A stretch of 45,468 bases of DNA from Lachnospiraceae bacterium (GCA_015057625.1 SVDZ01000018.1:1-45468), one strand, 5' to 3'. Counted from the stretch's first letter, positions 35,159 to 44,114 are shown. Made by a program: numbers and translations. Notes: a model not told the origin generated them from the letters alone.

Positions 35159-35913
35159 AAGTTTTATTTACGATTTGCGGTAGGGCAGGATCTAAAGGTT
35201 TTAAGAATAAGAATTTAAAGGAAATGAATGGTGTACCTTTGGTATACTATACTTTATCTGTAATTCAACTTTATGTAGATAAGCATCCTGAGGATGATAT
35301 TACGGTAGCATTGAATACGGACAGTCAGCCACTGATTGATATAGTACAAATGCAAAGATATGTGAAGGATGTTCAAATCGTTGCACGAAAACCGGAATTA
35401 GCAGGTGACAAAGTGGCCAAGGTGGATGTTATTCGTGATACGTTTTGCGAGTTGGGCGCAGAATATGATGTTGTAGTAGATTTGGATATAACATCACCAT
35501 TACGACGATTGATGGATGTAGAAAGTTTATTGCAGGAGTATAGTGAGAATCCACAATATGAGCTTGTTACAAGTGTAGTACCAGCCAGACGAAGCCCATA
35601 TTTTAATATGGTTGAGAGGAAGGGCGATTATTATAAGAAAATATGTGAATCTGGATTTACAACACGGCAGGAAGCACCAGCTTCTTATGAGCTTAATGCA
35701 AGTATTTATGCGTATCGTCCAGAGTTTTTAAAAGAGAAAATCACGGATACTATTTTAGATCATCGGTGCGGCGTTTCTGTGATGGAAGACTATCTTGTAC
35801 TTGATATTGATTCCGAAGAAGATTTCCAGATGATGGAGGGCCTTCATCGTTTCTATGTGGAACGTGATAATGATTTAAAAGAAGTATATGAAAATGCAAA
35901 GCGTTTTCTATAA
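35155..35913 (+). CDS. neuA: CMP-nonulosonate (CMP-sialic/legionaminic acid) synthetase
   Basis: A 252-residue cytidylyltransferase that activates a nonulosonic acid with CTP. The N-terminal FTICGRAGSKGFKNKNLKEMNG is the NeuA/LegF signature (R-x-G-S-K-G and K-N). VDLDITSPLRRLMDVE supplies the metal-binding Asp region and the S/T-PLR motif, and VLDIDSEEDF ends the fold. The start is the GTG at 35155 because AGAGG is upstream and it overlaps the previous stop; the longer frame would run into the preceding gene. It completes the pathway begun by the PtmE/LegH/LegI/LegG genes 12 kb upstream. Confidence 0.88.
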   Translation: MKVLFTICGRAGSKGFKNKNLKEMNGVPLVYYTLSVIQLYVDKHPEDDITVALNTDSQPLIDIVQMQRYVKDVQIVARKPELAGDKVAKVDVIRDTFCELGAEYDVVVDLDITSPLRRLMDVESLLQEYSENPQYELVTSVVPARRSPYFNMVERKGDYYKKICESGFTTRQEAPASYELNASIYAYRPEFLKEKITDTILDHRCGVSVMEDYLVLDIDSEEDFQMMEGLHRFYVERDNDLKEVYENAKRFL

Positions 35914-35937
35914 ATAGTTTGAAATGGAGTTTTTTGA

Positions 35938-38166
35938 ATGAAGAAACTGAGCAGACTTTTGGTTGTTGGCTATGGCTCTATGGGCAGAAGACGTATTCGG
36001 TTAGCAAGTGAATTGATTCCGAATGCGGAATATATCTGTGTGGATAATAATCCGGAACGTCAAAAACAGGCGAAGGAAGCGGGATATATTGCAATCACAT
36101 CTCTTGAAGAGGGGATTGCGATGAAACCAGATGCAGCATTTGTGTGCACCTCTCCGGGACATCATGCGGAACTGATTCTTGAATTGCTGAATGCTGGGAT
36201 TCATGTTTTTACAGAATTGAATTTAACCGCCGATTGTTACGATGAGATTATGAAGACTGCGAAGGAGAAACATGCGGTAATCTTTGCTTCTAGTACGTTA
36301 GTGTACAAGAAGCAGATGGAAATGTTTTGTGATATGGTTTCAAAACAGACGAAACCCGTTTCCTATACCTATCATGTAGGACAATATTTGCCAGATTGGC
36401 ATCCTTGGGAGAGCTATAAAGACTTTTTTGTTGGCAAGAAAGAAACAAACGGTGTTCGGGAAATTATGGCAATCCAGTTGCCATGGATGATTCGTACATT
36501 TGGCCCAATCAAGAATGTATCAGTTTCAAACCAGCGTTGTACTGATTTGGAAATTGATTTCCCGGATAGCGTGATTCTAAAGATAGAGCACGAGAGCGGA
36601 CATATTGGTACATTCACAGTTGATGTGACAGCACGCAAGGCAGTAACGAAGCTAGAGATTATTGGCGAAGATATTCATGTATTCTGGGACGGGCATAATG
36701 ATGACCTCTTTCGATTGAATTTGGATACAAAAGAACTCGAACAACTGAATGTATATGAGTCGGAGGAACATGTAGAAGGCTATTCCGATAACATTGCAGA
36801 AGAACCATATCGTGATGAAATCCAGGAATTTCTTCGTGCAATTGATGGTAATCCGGTTCGTTATACATTAGAAGATGATGCGTACGTATTGCGCTTAATT
36901 GACCGTATTGAGTCTATGTATCAGGACGGGGATAAGGACTTCCATTTGGACTCTTTTATTAATACTTATGTTACAAAGCGCCCTGGCTCTATGTTTGAAC
37001 CAGATATTCAAGCAAATCGCGAGGAACTCACGCGTGCAATTTGCGGAAAATCTGTTTTGGTAATTGGAGGAGCTGGAAGTATTGGATCTTCCTTTATTCG
37101 TGCAATTATTCCATTTCGTCCGGCGGAGTTGGTTGTTGTAGATACAAACGAGAATGCACTTACGGAATTAACACGATCCTTGCGTTCCTCTGCTGTGTTG
37201 AGCCCATGTGTTCCAGAGGTGTATCTTCCATATCCGATGGATTACAGTTCTATTACTTTTCGAAGAATGTTTATTCATCATAAACGCACCAACGGAATGC
37301 GTGGATTTGATATTGTTGCGAACTTTTCAGCGCATAAGCATGTTCGTTCAGAGAAGGATATATACAGTGTTGAAGCTTTATTGAGAAATAATGTTATTAA
37401 TGCTAAGGGGTTATTGGACCTGTTAGAGGAGAATCCTCCGGAAACCTATTTCTGTGTATCTACTGATAAGGCTGCAAATCCAGTCAATATCATGGGCGCA
37501 AGCAAGCGTGTAATGGAAGATTTGATTTTCTCTTATAGTAATTCTTTCCCGGTGAAGACTGCAAGATTTGCAAATGTTGCTTTTTCTAATGGTAGTTTGC
37601 CGGCTGGATTCATTGAGAGAATCAATCGACGTCAGCCATTATCAGCGCCATCCGATGTGAAGCGTTATTTTGTAAGCCCTGAAGAATCCGGTCAGATTTG
37701 TATGCTTTCTGCGATGCTTGGAGCAAATCGAGCAATATTCTTCCCAAAACTTGAGGAAGCGCAGATGACAACCTTTGATCGTATTGCAGAGGATTTGTTG
37801 ACAGAAATGGGATATCAAATCGACTATTGCGCTTCGGATGAAGAGGCAATTGAGAAAGCTGCTCATTGGAAAGCTGGACAAGCTTATCCGGTTCATTTCA
37901 GCCCGGCAGATACCTCGGGTGAAAAGGCATTTGAGGAGTTCTATGTGGAAGGCGAGACCGTAGATATGAATCGCTTCGGTTCGCTTGGTGTAATTACGGA
38001 CAAGATTGTACCTAATCGTGGAGCTGTAATTGATTTGATTCGTTCATTGGATGATGCGTTTGAGTCAGAAAACTGTATAAAAGCAGATATTGTGAAGATT
38101 ATTGGTTCTTATTTACCAAATTTTTCACATATAGAGACAGGAAAGAGTCTCGATGGTAAGATGTAA
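35938..38166 (+). CDS. Fusion of a degenerate Gfo/Idh domain with a 4,6-dehydratase (LegB-like)
   Basis: A 742-residue two-domain protein. Residues 1-345 form a Gfo/Idh-type domain (VVGYGSMGRRRI; YLPDWHPWESYKDF as in the separate oxidoreductase upstream). Its EKP motif is replaced by E93-L-N and the Asp/His pair by Ile (about 176 and 179), so it may bind cofactor without ordinary catalysis. Residues 368-740 form a FlaA1/CapD-type dehydratase: VIGGAGSIGSS (376-385), STDKAANPVNIMGASKR (D510, K511, M519, K523). It is followed by a LegC-like aminotransferase, so the dehydratase would make the 4-keto-6-deoxy-HexNAc nucleotide for legionaminic acid. Codon use seems more GC-rich than in the central region. 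Confidence 0.8.
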   Translation: MKKLSRLLVVGYGSMGRRRIRLASELIPNAEYICVDNNPERQKQAKEAGYIAITSLEEGIAMKPDAAFVCTSPGHHAELILELLNAGIHVFTELNLTADCYDEIMKTAKEKHAVIFASSTLVYKKQMEMFCDMVSKQTKPVSYTYHVGQYLPDWHPWESYKDFFVGKKETNGVREIMAIQLPWMIRTFGPIKNVSVSNQRCTDLEIDFPDSVILKIEHESGHIGTFTVDVTARKAVTKLEIIGEDIHVFWDGHNDDLFRLNLDTKELEQLNVYESEEHVEGYSDNIAEEPYRDEIQEFLRAIDGNPVRYTLEDDAYVLRLIDRIESMYQDGDKDFHLDSFINTYVTKRPGSMFEPDIQANREELTRAICGKSVLVIGGAGSIGSSFIRAIIPFRPAELVVVDTNENALTELTRSLRSSAVLSPCVPEVYLPYPMDYSSITFRRMFIHHKRTNGMRGFDIVANFSAHKHVRSEKDIYSVEALLRNNVINAKGLLDLLEENPPETYFCVSTDKAANPVNIMGASKRVMEDLIFSYSNSFPVKTARFANVAFSNGSLPAGFIERINRRQPLSAPSDVKRYFVSPEESGQICMLSAMLGANRAIFFPKLEEAQMTTFDRIAEDLLTEMGYQIDYCASDEEAIEKAAHWKAGQAYPVHFSPADTSGEKAFEEFYVEGETVDMNRFGSLGVITDKIVPNRGAVIDLIRSLDDAFESENCIKADIVKIIGSYLPNFSHIETGKSLDGKM

Positions 38167-38191
38167 AGCGAAAGCGAGGAATTATTAGAAG

Positions 38192-39334
38192 ATGATACCT
38201 TTGGCAGTACCGAATTTAACAGGTAATGAGAAGAAGTATTTGGATGACTGTATTGATACTACATTTGTTTCTTCTGTAGGTGAATACGTTACTAGATTTG
38301 AATCTATGGTTGCAGAAGCAACGGGGAGTGTTGGGGCAGTTGCTACCTCAGCCGGAACTACGGGATTACATGCTGCATTAACTGCAGTTGGCGTGAAACA
38401 TGGTGATTTAGTAATTATTCCAACCTTTACCTTTATTGCATCAGCAAATGCTGTTCGTCATTGTGGTGCAGATCCTTGGTTAATGGATATTTCAGAAGAT
38501 ACCTGGTGTTTAGATGATCAGGTAGTTCGTAAAGAGCTTGAAAAGAATTGTGAATTCAAGGGTGGCGTACTGGTGCATAAGCCTTCCGGAAAGCGTGTAG
38601 CAGCATTAATGCCAGTCTATACATTGGGGAATATGCCTAACATGAAAGCTTTTCGAGCACTTGCAGATGAATATCATTTGCCTTTGGTAGTGGATGCCGC
38701 TTGTGCAATCGGAGCAACTTATGAAGGCGCAGATTTTGGCGCTTTAGCAGATTTAAGTGTTTTATCCTTTAATGGTAATAAGACGATTACTTGTGGTGGC
38801 GGTGGTGCTGTCGTAGGTTGTAACCAGGAACTGTTGGACCATGTTCGTCATCTTACAACGACTGCTCGTGTTTGGCCGGATTATGATTTTGATGAAGTGG
38901 GCTTCAATTATCGTATGACGAATATTCAGGCTGCTGTTGGCGTGGCACAGATGGAACGATTGAATCAGTTTATTGATGTAAAAAGGCACGTGCGTGCTTT
39001 CTATGAGGCACATTTAGCGCCTTTGTCACCAAAAGATATTTCCTTCTTCCCAACGACTGAAGGTTCCTCATGTTGGTTTTCCGGAATTGTTTTGCCGGAG
39101 AATGCAGAGTTGAATCAAGCAAAGGAATTCTGTGCTAAATTGAAAGAAGATGGTATTGAGGCTCGTTCCTTCTGGAAGCCGGTACATCTTCAGGCTCCGT
39201 ATCAGGATTGCCCAAAGAGCAAGCTAGATGTTGCAGAACATATGTGGCAGAGAATCATTACTTTGCCTTGTAGTACGGGAATAACGGATGAAGAGTTATA
39301 TGAAGTCACCAAGACTACAAAACGCATACTATAG
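38192..39334 (+). CDS. LegC-family PLP aminotransferase (DegT/DnrJ/EryC1)
   Basis: A 380-residue PLP-dependent sugar aminotransferase. VATSAGTTGLHAALTAVGV, IIPTFTFIASANAVRH, LVVDAACAIGA (D168, for the PLP ring nitrogen) and LSFNGNKTITCGGGGAVV (K197, the Schiff-base lysine) are diagnostic. It would aminate the 4-keto sugar made by the dehydratase directly upstream, giving a 4-amino-4,6-dideoxy-HexNAc nucleotide for N-acetylation by the NeuD/LegH-like enzyme. The spacing to the fusion gene is 25 bp. Confidence 0.87.
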   Translation: MIPLAVPNLTGNEKKYLDDCIDTTFVSSVGEYVTRFESMVAEATGSVGAVATSAGTTGLHAALTAVGVKHGDLVIIPTFTFIASANAVRHCGADPWLMDISEDTWCLDDQVVRKELEKNCEFKGGVLVHKPSGKRVAALMPVYTLGNMPNMKAFRALADEYHLPLVVDAACAIGATYEGADFGALADLSVLSFNGNKTITCGGGGAVVGCNQELLDHVRHLTTTARVWPDYDFDEVGFNYRMTNIQAAVGVAQMERLNQFIDVKRHVRAFYEAHLAPLSPKDISFFPTTEGSSCWFSGIVLPENAELNQAKEFCAKLKEDGIEARSFWKPVHLQAPYQDCPKSKLDVAEHMWQRIITLPCSTGITDEELYEVTKTTKRIL

Positions 39335-39367
39335 GGAGCTTTTTGTTAGTGTAAGAATATCTTATAT

Positions 39368-39396
39368 TTGTACGTTTTTAGACTATATGGTAAAAT
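39368..39396 (+). promoter_or_regulatory. Internal sigma-A promoter before the amidotransferase gene
   Basis: TTGTAC (39368-39373), 17 bp, then TAAAAT (39391-39396), preceded by TGG to give an extended -10. It lies in the 103-bp gap after the aminotransferase and would start transcription about 35 bp before the next ATG. This could let the amidotransferase and acyltransferase genes be expressed apart from the upstream operon. Confidence 0.6.
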
Positions 39397-39437
39397 TTTT
39401 CTTTGTAGGAATAATGTGCTTTTTTTAGGAGGAGACA

Positions 39438-40538
39438 ATGAAAATATGTAAAAAATGTATTATGCCAAATACAAGACCTCGCTTGGTATTTAATGATAAT
39501 GGAGTATGCGCGGCCTGTGAATGGGATGAAATTAAGAAAACGTCTATTGACTGGAAAGCTAGATATGATGAATTAAAGACGTTGTGTGATAGCATCCGTG
39601 GAAAGCATAAGTACGATTGTATTGTTCCAGTTAGTGGAGGAAAGGATTCTACTTATGTTGCTGATAAAATGAAGAATGAATTTGGAATGCATGTCTTGAC
39701 GGTAACAATAACGCCACCTTTGGAGACAGAGTTAATTCAAAGAAATCTCTCTTCTTTTTTGCAGTATGGATTTGAAAATATTAAAATAACTCCTAACCCG
39801 CAAATTGCTCGGGAAATTAATAAATATGGTTTTGTTCAGCAGGGAAGACCTTTGCTATCATGGACTTCTTGCTTGAATTCTATTATGTTCAGTTTGGCAG
39901 TAGAATTTGATGTTCCGCTCATTATGTTTGGTGAAGAGGGCGAGACTGAGTATGGTGGATTGACTGAAATGAGATATAAGCCATATTATGATTCTGACTT
40001 TGCAATTAAAATCTATACTGAAGGAAATGATCCTTCTTCATTTATTAAGGGACATTCAGAGTCAGAAATGAATTTGTGGATGTATCCTTCAAAAGAAGAC
40101 ATTCAGAAACTTGACTTGAAAGTTGCTCATTGGTCATATTATGAGGATTGGGATCCATACGATCATTACGTACTTGCGCGGGATAAGTATGGTATGGAAA
40201 AGGCATCAAATAGAAGTACGGGCACTTATACGGATTTCGCACAGATGGATACTCCATTGTATGAGTTACATACATACATGATGTATCTAAAATTTGGATT
40301 TGGTCGTTGTTTGCAGGATGCATGTATTGATATTCGCAAGGGTAGATTGACAAGGGATGACGCATTGGACATGGTTGCTAAGTATGATGGTGAGTATCCA
40401 GAGAAAAACATTCCTGTTTTTCTTGATTATTACGGAATGACAAAGGAAGAATTTGATGCCGTTCTTGATCGTCATGCAAATAAGGATTTGTTCGAGAAAA
40501 GGGACGGTATTTGGAAACCTAAATTTACAATACAGTAG
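39438..40538 (+). CDS. N-acetyl sugar amidotransferase (PseA/WbpG/PtmG type)
   Basis: A 366-residue ATP-dependent enzyme that converts an N-acetyl group to an acetamidino group. The N-terminal zinc site C4/C7 (ICKKCIMPNTRP) and C24/C27 is followed by VPVSGGKDSTYVA, the PP-loop that binds ATP (S66-G-G-K-D-S71). SWTSCLNSIMFSLA and FGEEGETEYGG are also family-typical. PseA acts on pseudaminic acid, PtmG on legionaminic acid; the other genes here favour the latter. An AGGAGGA ribosome binding site and its own promoter precede it. These enzymes usually draw ammonia from a HisH/HisF-like partner, and none is seen in this window. Confidence 0.87.
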   Translation: MKICKKCIMPNTRPRLVFNDNGVCAACEWDEIKKTSIDWKARYDELKTLCDSIRGKHKYDCIVPVSGGKDSTYVADKMKNEFGMHVLTVTITPPLETELIQRNLSSFLQYGFENIKITPNPQIAREINKYGFVQQGRPLLSWTSCLNSIMFSLAVEFDVPLIMFGEEGETEYGGLTEMRYKPYYDSDFAIKIYTEGNDPSSFIKGHSESEMNLWMYPSKEDIQKLDLKVAHWSYYEDWDPYDHYVLARDKYGMEKASNRSTGTYTDFAQMDTPLYELHTYMMYLKFGFGRCLQDACIDIRKGRLTRDDALDMVAKYDGEYPEKNIPVFLDYYGMTKEEFDAVLDRHANKDLFEKRDGIWKPKFTIQ

Positions 40539-40560
40539 ATATGGTAGGTAGAATCATTTT

Positions 40561-41247
40561 ATGGCAGATTTAGTAGGTGGAATTAAGCAAGTAGTTAAGC
40601 ATCAGTTAGTGTCTTTATGGGGTACTGAACTGGATGAGTCTGTTATAGATTTTGATAATTATTGCAGGAGGGCATTTTCTTTAACGGAAAATGCCCTAAA
40701 AATATCAAATAATAAGTATTACAAATCAAACGGATTCTCAATTTTTAATTCTATTCACAATGTGCTGTTTTTATACTATTTGTCACATATAGTTGGATGT
40801 GAAGCAGATCATTACAAAGAACAACTAGATTTGGCTGATCAAATTTACTATTTAAACAAGATGCTGAATGGATGCGATTTTTATTGGGGAATAGAATTGC
40901 CAACTTGCTTTTTGTGTGAGCATCCTGTTGGAACTGTTTTAGGCAGGGCTATGTATGGTGGACATGTCTGCGTTTATCAAGGATGTACAATTGGAGGAAA
41001 TAGAAAGAATGGTGCGATTGATTATCCCGTGTTAGGAGATTATGTACTTCTATATGCAAATGCATCTGTTATTGGAAAGTGTAACATTGGAAATAATGTT
41101 ATTATTTCCGCAAATACTACTGTGTTAAATAAAGATGTACCAGATGATACAATCGTTTACGAAAAAAATGGCAATCTATTCTTTAAAGAACTAGATGATG
41201 CTCGTAGACGTGAACTGTTTGGTGCATTTTGGAATGACCTAAGTTAA
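40561..41247 (+). CDS. CysE-like hexapeptide acyltransferase
   Basis: A 228-residue protein with a helical N-terminal half and a C-terminal left-handed beta-helix (about 115-205), as in serine O-acetyltransferases. VGTVLGRAMYGGHVCVYQGCTIGGN and DYPVLGDYVLLYANASVIGKCNIGNNVIISANTTVLNKDVP show the hexapeptide repeats. It follows the amidotransferase by 22 bp, so a role in acylating the nonulosonic acid is more likely than cysteine synthesis. The usual CysE DxH catalytic region is not clearly present, so the substrate is uncertain. Confidence 0.7.
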   Translation: MADLVGGIKQVVKHQLVSLWGTELDESVIDFDNYCRRAFSLTENALKISNNKYYKSNGFSIFNSIHNVLFLYYLSHIVGCEADHYKEQLDLADQIYYLNKMLNGCDFYWGIELPTCFLCEHPVGTVLGRAMYGGHVCVYQGCTIGGNRKNGAIDYPVLGDYVLLYANASVIGKCNIGNNVIISANTTVLNKDVPDDTIVYEKNGNLFFKELDDARRRELFGAFWNDLS

Positions 41248-41317
41248 AAATGACGTAATTCGTTTTAGAGAAAGAACGTTTTGCGGGAATTTATTGAGTG
41301 ACCTTTATAACCTTTAG

Positions 41318-41326
41318 TGGTATCAT
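41318..41326 (+). promoter_or_regulatory. Possible extended -10 promoter before the CapD-type gene
   Basis: TGG followed by TATCAT (41321-41326) gives an extended -10-like element; GTGACC (41298-41303) 17 bp upstream is a poor -35. It lies about 40 bp before the ATG, in a 119-bp gap after the acyltransferase gene. Composition changes here to the less AT-rich right flank, which supports a separate transcription unit. Confidence 0.4.
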
Positions 41327-41366
41327 AATATAGTATGTATATTATGGACTGTTAGAGGTTATTTTT

Positions 41367-43259
41367 ATGTTTTTTCAGATGAACGAAGGAAAAAAAGCGT
41401 GGTTATTTAGAGCACTTTGTGTATGTCTAGTAGATATTGTTGCATTGTGTTGTGCAAGCTTTATTGCATTATGGATTCGATTTGATTTTCAATTTTACCA
41501 TGTGCCAATGCAGTATGCAGAACGTAGTATGCAACTATTGCCATTTAATATTCTGATTTTGGTGTTTTTATATTACATATTCCGCCTTTATCATAGCATT
41601 TGGCGTTATGCAGGCGTGATGGAAGTGATTCGTGCTACACTGGTATATGGTGTTTTTGTACCAGTATTAATTCTTGAACAGTCGTTGTTAAGTATTAGAT
41701 TAAATGGTGCCGCCTTTTTGCCTCGTAGTTATTTCTTCTTGTTCTGGGCTATGGGCTATGCTTCATGTGTAGGAATTCGATTGTCTTATCGATTGCTTCG
41801 GAGTGGCGTACGTAATGTTCGCCGTCAGGGTTCTCACGATGACTGTGATACCATCATGATTGTTGGTGGTGGTGAAGCGGGACGCGTGATTGTACGTGAG
41901 ATGAATGTGGCCAAGGAATTATATGGCCGTGTGGCCTGTATCATCGATGATAACAAGGCGAAGTGGGGACTGTACTTAGAGGGAGCACCTATTGTTGGCG
42001 GCCGCTATGAAATTCCAGCAATGGTTGAGAAGTATGGCATTAATCATATTATCTATGCAATTCCGACTGCGGATGCTGCTTCACGTCGTGAAATCCTTAG
42101 CATTTGCAAGGAAACGGGTTGCAAGTTGCAGACCATTCCAGCTATGTATCAGTTGATTAACGGTGAGGTTAGTGTATCTCGTCTTCGAGATGTGGAGATT
42201 TCTGATCTGCTTGGACGTGACGAGATTAAGGTTAATAATGATGAGATACTTGCTTCCATTGGTGGCAAGGTGGTTATGGTTACCGGTGGCGGTGGCTCTA
42301 TCGGATCTGAGTTATGCCGTCAGATTGCAGCAGCAAAACCAAAGCAGCTTATTATCTTTGATATTTATGAGAATAATGCTTATGCAATTCAACAGGAGCT
42401 GAAGCGGAAGTATGGTGATGAATTGAATCTTGTTACATTGATTGGTTCAGTTCGTAATTCTGCCCGCGTGAATTGGGTATTACAGAAGTATCATCCGGAG
42501 ATTGTATTCCATGCTGCAGCACATAAGCATGTGCCGTTGATGGAAGACTCTCCAAATGAAGCAATTAAGAACAATGTCATGGGTACCTATAAGATGGGTA
42601 CCGCAGCCGCGGAGAATGGAGTGAAGAGATTCCTTCTTATCTCTACGGATAAGGCGGTCAATCCAACCAATATCATGGGCGCTAGTAAGCGTCTCTGTGA
42701 GATGGCCGTGCAGATGCTGAATCGCCGTTATGAAGGAACAGACTTCATGGCAGTACGATTCGGAAATGTGCTTGGATCTAATGGTTCTGTTATCCCTTTG
42801 TTCAAGAAACAGATTGCAGCCGGTGGGCCGGTGACCGTTACGGATAAGAACATTATTCGCTACTTCATGACAATTCCGGAAGCAGTATCTCTTGTCCTTC
42901 AGGCTAGCTATTATGCAAAGGGCGGAGAAATCTTTGTCCTCGACATGGGTGATCCGGTACGTATCGATGATATGGCTCGTAACCTTATCAAGTTATCCGG
43001 ACTGAAGCCGGATGAAGACATTGAGATTGTCTACACCGGACTTCGTCCCGGGGAGAAGCTCTTTGAAGAACTCTTGATGGATGAAGAAGGAATGCAGGAG
43101 ACCGCGAACAAACTTATCTTCATTGGTAAGCCAATCGAGATGGACGATGAGAAGTTTGCCGAACAGTTGAAGAGACTGAATGAGGCTAGCAAGCAGGAGT
43201 CCGATGAGATTAAGCATATCGTGGCTGAAGTGGTAACTACTTATAAAGTATCAGAATAG
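41367..43259 (+). CDS. Membrane-bound UDP-GlcNAc 4,6-dehydratase (CapD/PglF/WbpM type)
   Basis: A 630-residue protein with four N-terminal helices (about 13-140), a CoA-binding-like Rossmann domain starting IMIVGGGEAGRVI (163-175), and a C-terminal extended SDR with MVTGGGGSIGSELCRQI (304-320) and STDKAVNPTNIMGASKR (D428, K429, M437, K441). Met in place of Tyr is as in PglF. It makes UDP-2-acetamido-2,6-dideoxy-4-hexulose from UDP-GlcNAc. The product could feed the SDR 4-reductases in the variable region, for a QuiNAc/FucNAc initiating sugar. AGAGG lies 8 nt before the ATG. Confidence 0.92.
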   Translation: MFFQMNEGKKAWLFRALCVCLVDIVALCCASFIALWIRFDFQFYHVPMQYAERSMQLLPFNILILVFLYYIFRLYHSIWRYAGVMEVIRATLVYGVFVPVLILEQSLLSIRLNGAAFLPRSYFFLFWAMGYASCVGIRLSYRLLRSGVRNVRRQGSHDDCDTIMIVGGGEAGRVIVREMNVAKELYGRVACIIDDNKAKWGLYLEGAPIVGGRYEIPAMVEKYGINHIIYAIPTADAASRREILSICKETGCKLQTIPAMYQLINGEVSVSRLRDVEISDLLGRDEIKVNNDEILASIGGKVVMVTGGGGSIGSELCRQIAAAKPKQLIIFDIYENNAYAIQQELKRKYGDELNLVTLIGSVRNSARVNWVLQKYHPEIVFHAAAHKHVPLMEDSPNEAIKNNVMGTYKMGTAAAENGVKRFLLISTDKAVNPTNIMGASKRLCEMAVQMLNRRYEGTDFMAVRFGNVLGSNGSVIPLFKKQIAAGGPVTVTDKNIIRYFMTIPEAVSLVLQASYYAKGGEIFVLDMGDPVRIDDMARNLIKLSGLKPDEDIEIVYTGLRPGEKLFEELLMDEEGMQETANKLIFIGKPIEMDDEKFAEQLKRLNEASKQESDEIKHIVAEVVTTYKVSE

Positions 43260-43268
43260 GAGTGACAC

Positions 43269-44114
43269 GTGTCAGTACTAATCATTGCATATTTATGTGG
43301 TGTTTTCCCATTGCTATTAGGAGCAATGGGAAAACACTTCCTTAAGAAAACAACACTTCCGATATACGTGATGGGACATGCGATACAATTTGCAGTTCTA
43401 TTCTTATGCGGAGCAGTAATTAACTTCACAAAGCTTTCTATACTTTCCTTTGCAAGAGGATACCTGGTGGTATCTATTGTAGTAGGAATTTTTTGCGTTA
43501 TATTGACCTATCGTGAGTGGAAGGGCAATTTGCCGACTTGGAAGCCAAGTCTGTGGAATGTGATTATTTTACTTGGTGAGCTTGGGATGATGGGCGGAAG
43601 TATACTGTTCTTGATGCCGCACTGGTTGGACATGACGGAAGAATCCTTATATCAGCTATCTATATCCGGTCAGTTGGATGATATGAGTGTGTTGCTCTAT
43701 GGCATGACACAGCAACTTACCGGGATGAATCCGGTTACGTTAGTAAGAGTATTCTTGCCGCTATTCTTCTTGCCGTTATTCTATGATACCTATCATTCCT
43801 TCGCGAAGGGGCGAGTATGGTACCTTATCTTTGCTTATATCATCTTTGGGTTGTTTATTTTTGTTCCGGGATATATTGGACTGGAGGTGTTCCTTAATAT
43901 CTGGAATCCAACGACATTGGCGATTTCTGTATTTTTGCCATTATTCTTCGTATGCTTGATGCAGAGAACATATATTGAGACAGTGATTGTTGCTCTAGCG
44001 ATGCAAGGGTTTATGAATCAGGCTTGGTTATATGTTTTGGCGATTGTGATTGTTGCAGTAGGTGTACAGATTGGATACCGAATTGCTGATAAGAAGGAGG
44101 GCAAGCAGTCATGA
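43269..44114 (+). CDS. Membrane protein, DUF6077-like N-terminal half
   Basis: A 281-residue protein with about eight helices. The GTG start has AGGAG 7 nt upstream. By eye it parallels the N-terminal half of the split DUF6077-like protein at the left end: GVFPLLLGAM compares with LPFFVGGVF near the N-terminus, and YGMTQQLTGMNPVTLVRVFLPLFFLPLFY compares with the KYITTPWYVYEAFWAQLLNVHSLIVSKTLIP region, then a WNP-containing helix. It overlaps the next gene as ATGA. Function is unknown; a GT-C-like role is speculation. Confidence 0.5.
   Translation: MSVLIIAYLCGVFPLLLGAMGKHFLKKTTLPIYVMGHAIQFAVLFLCGAVINFTKLSILSFARGYLVVSIVVGIFCVILTYREWKGNLPTWKPSLWNVIILLGELGMMGGSILFLMPHWLDMTEESLYQLSISGQLDDMSVLLYGMTQQLTGMNPVTLVRVFLPLFFLPLFYDTYHSFAKGRVWYLIFAYIIFGLFIFVPGYIGLEVFLNIWNPTTLAISVFLPLFFVCLMQRTYIETVIVALAMQGFMNQAWLYVLAIVIVAVGVQIGYRIADKKEGKQS

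Noticed and set aside
40561..41247. A housekeeping serine O-acetyltransferase (cysE)
   Set aside because: No cysK or other cysteine genes are nearby, the CysE catalytic region is not clear, and it directly follows a sugar amidotransferase.
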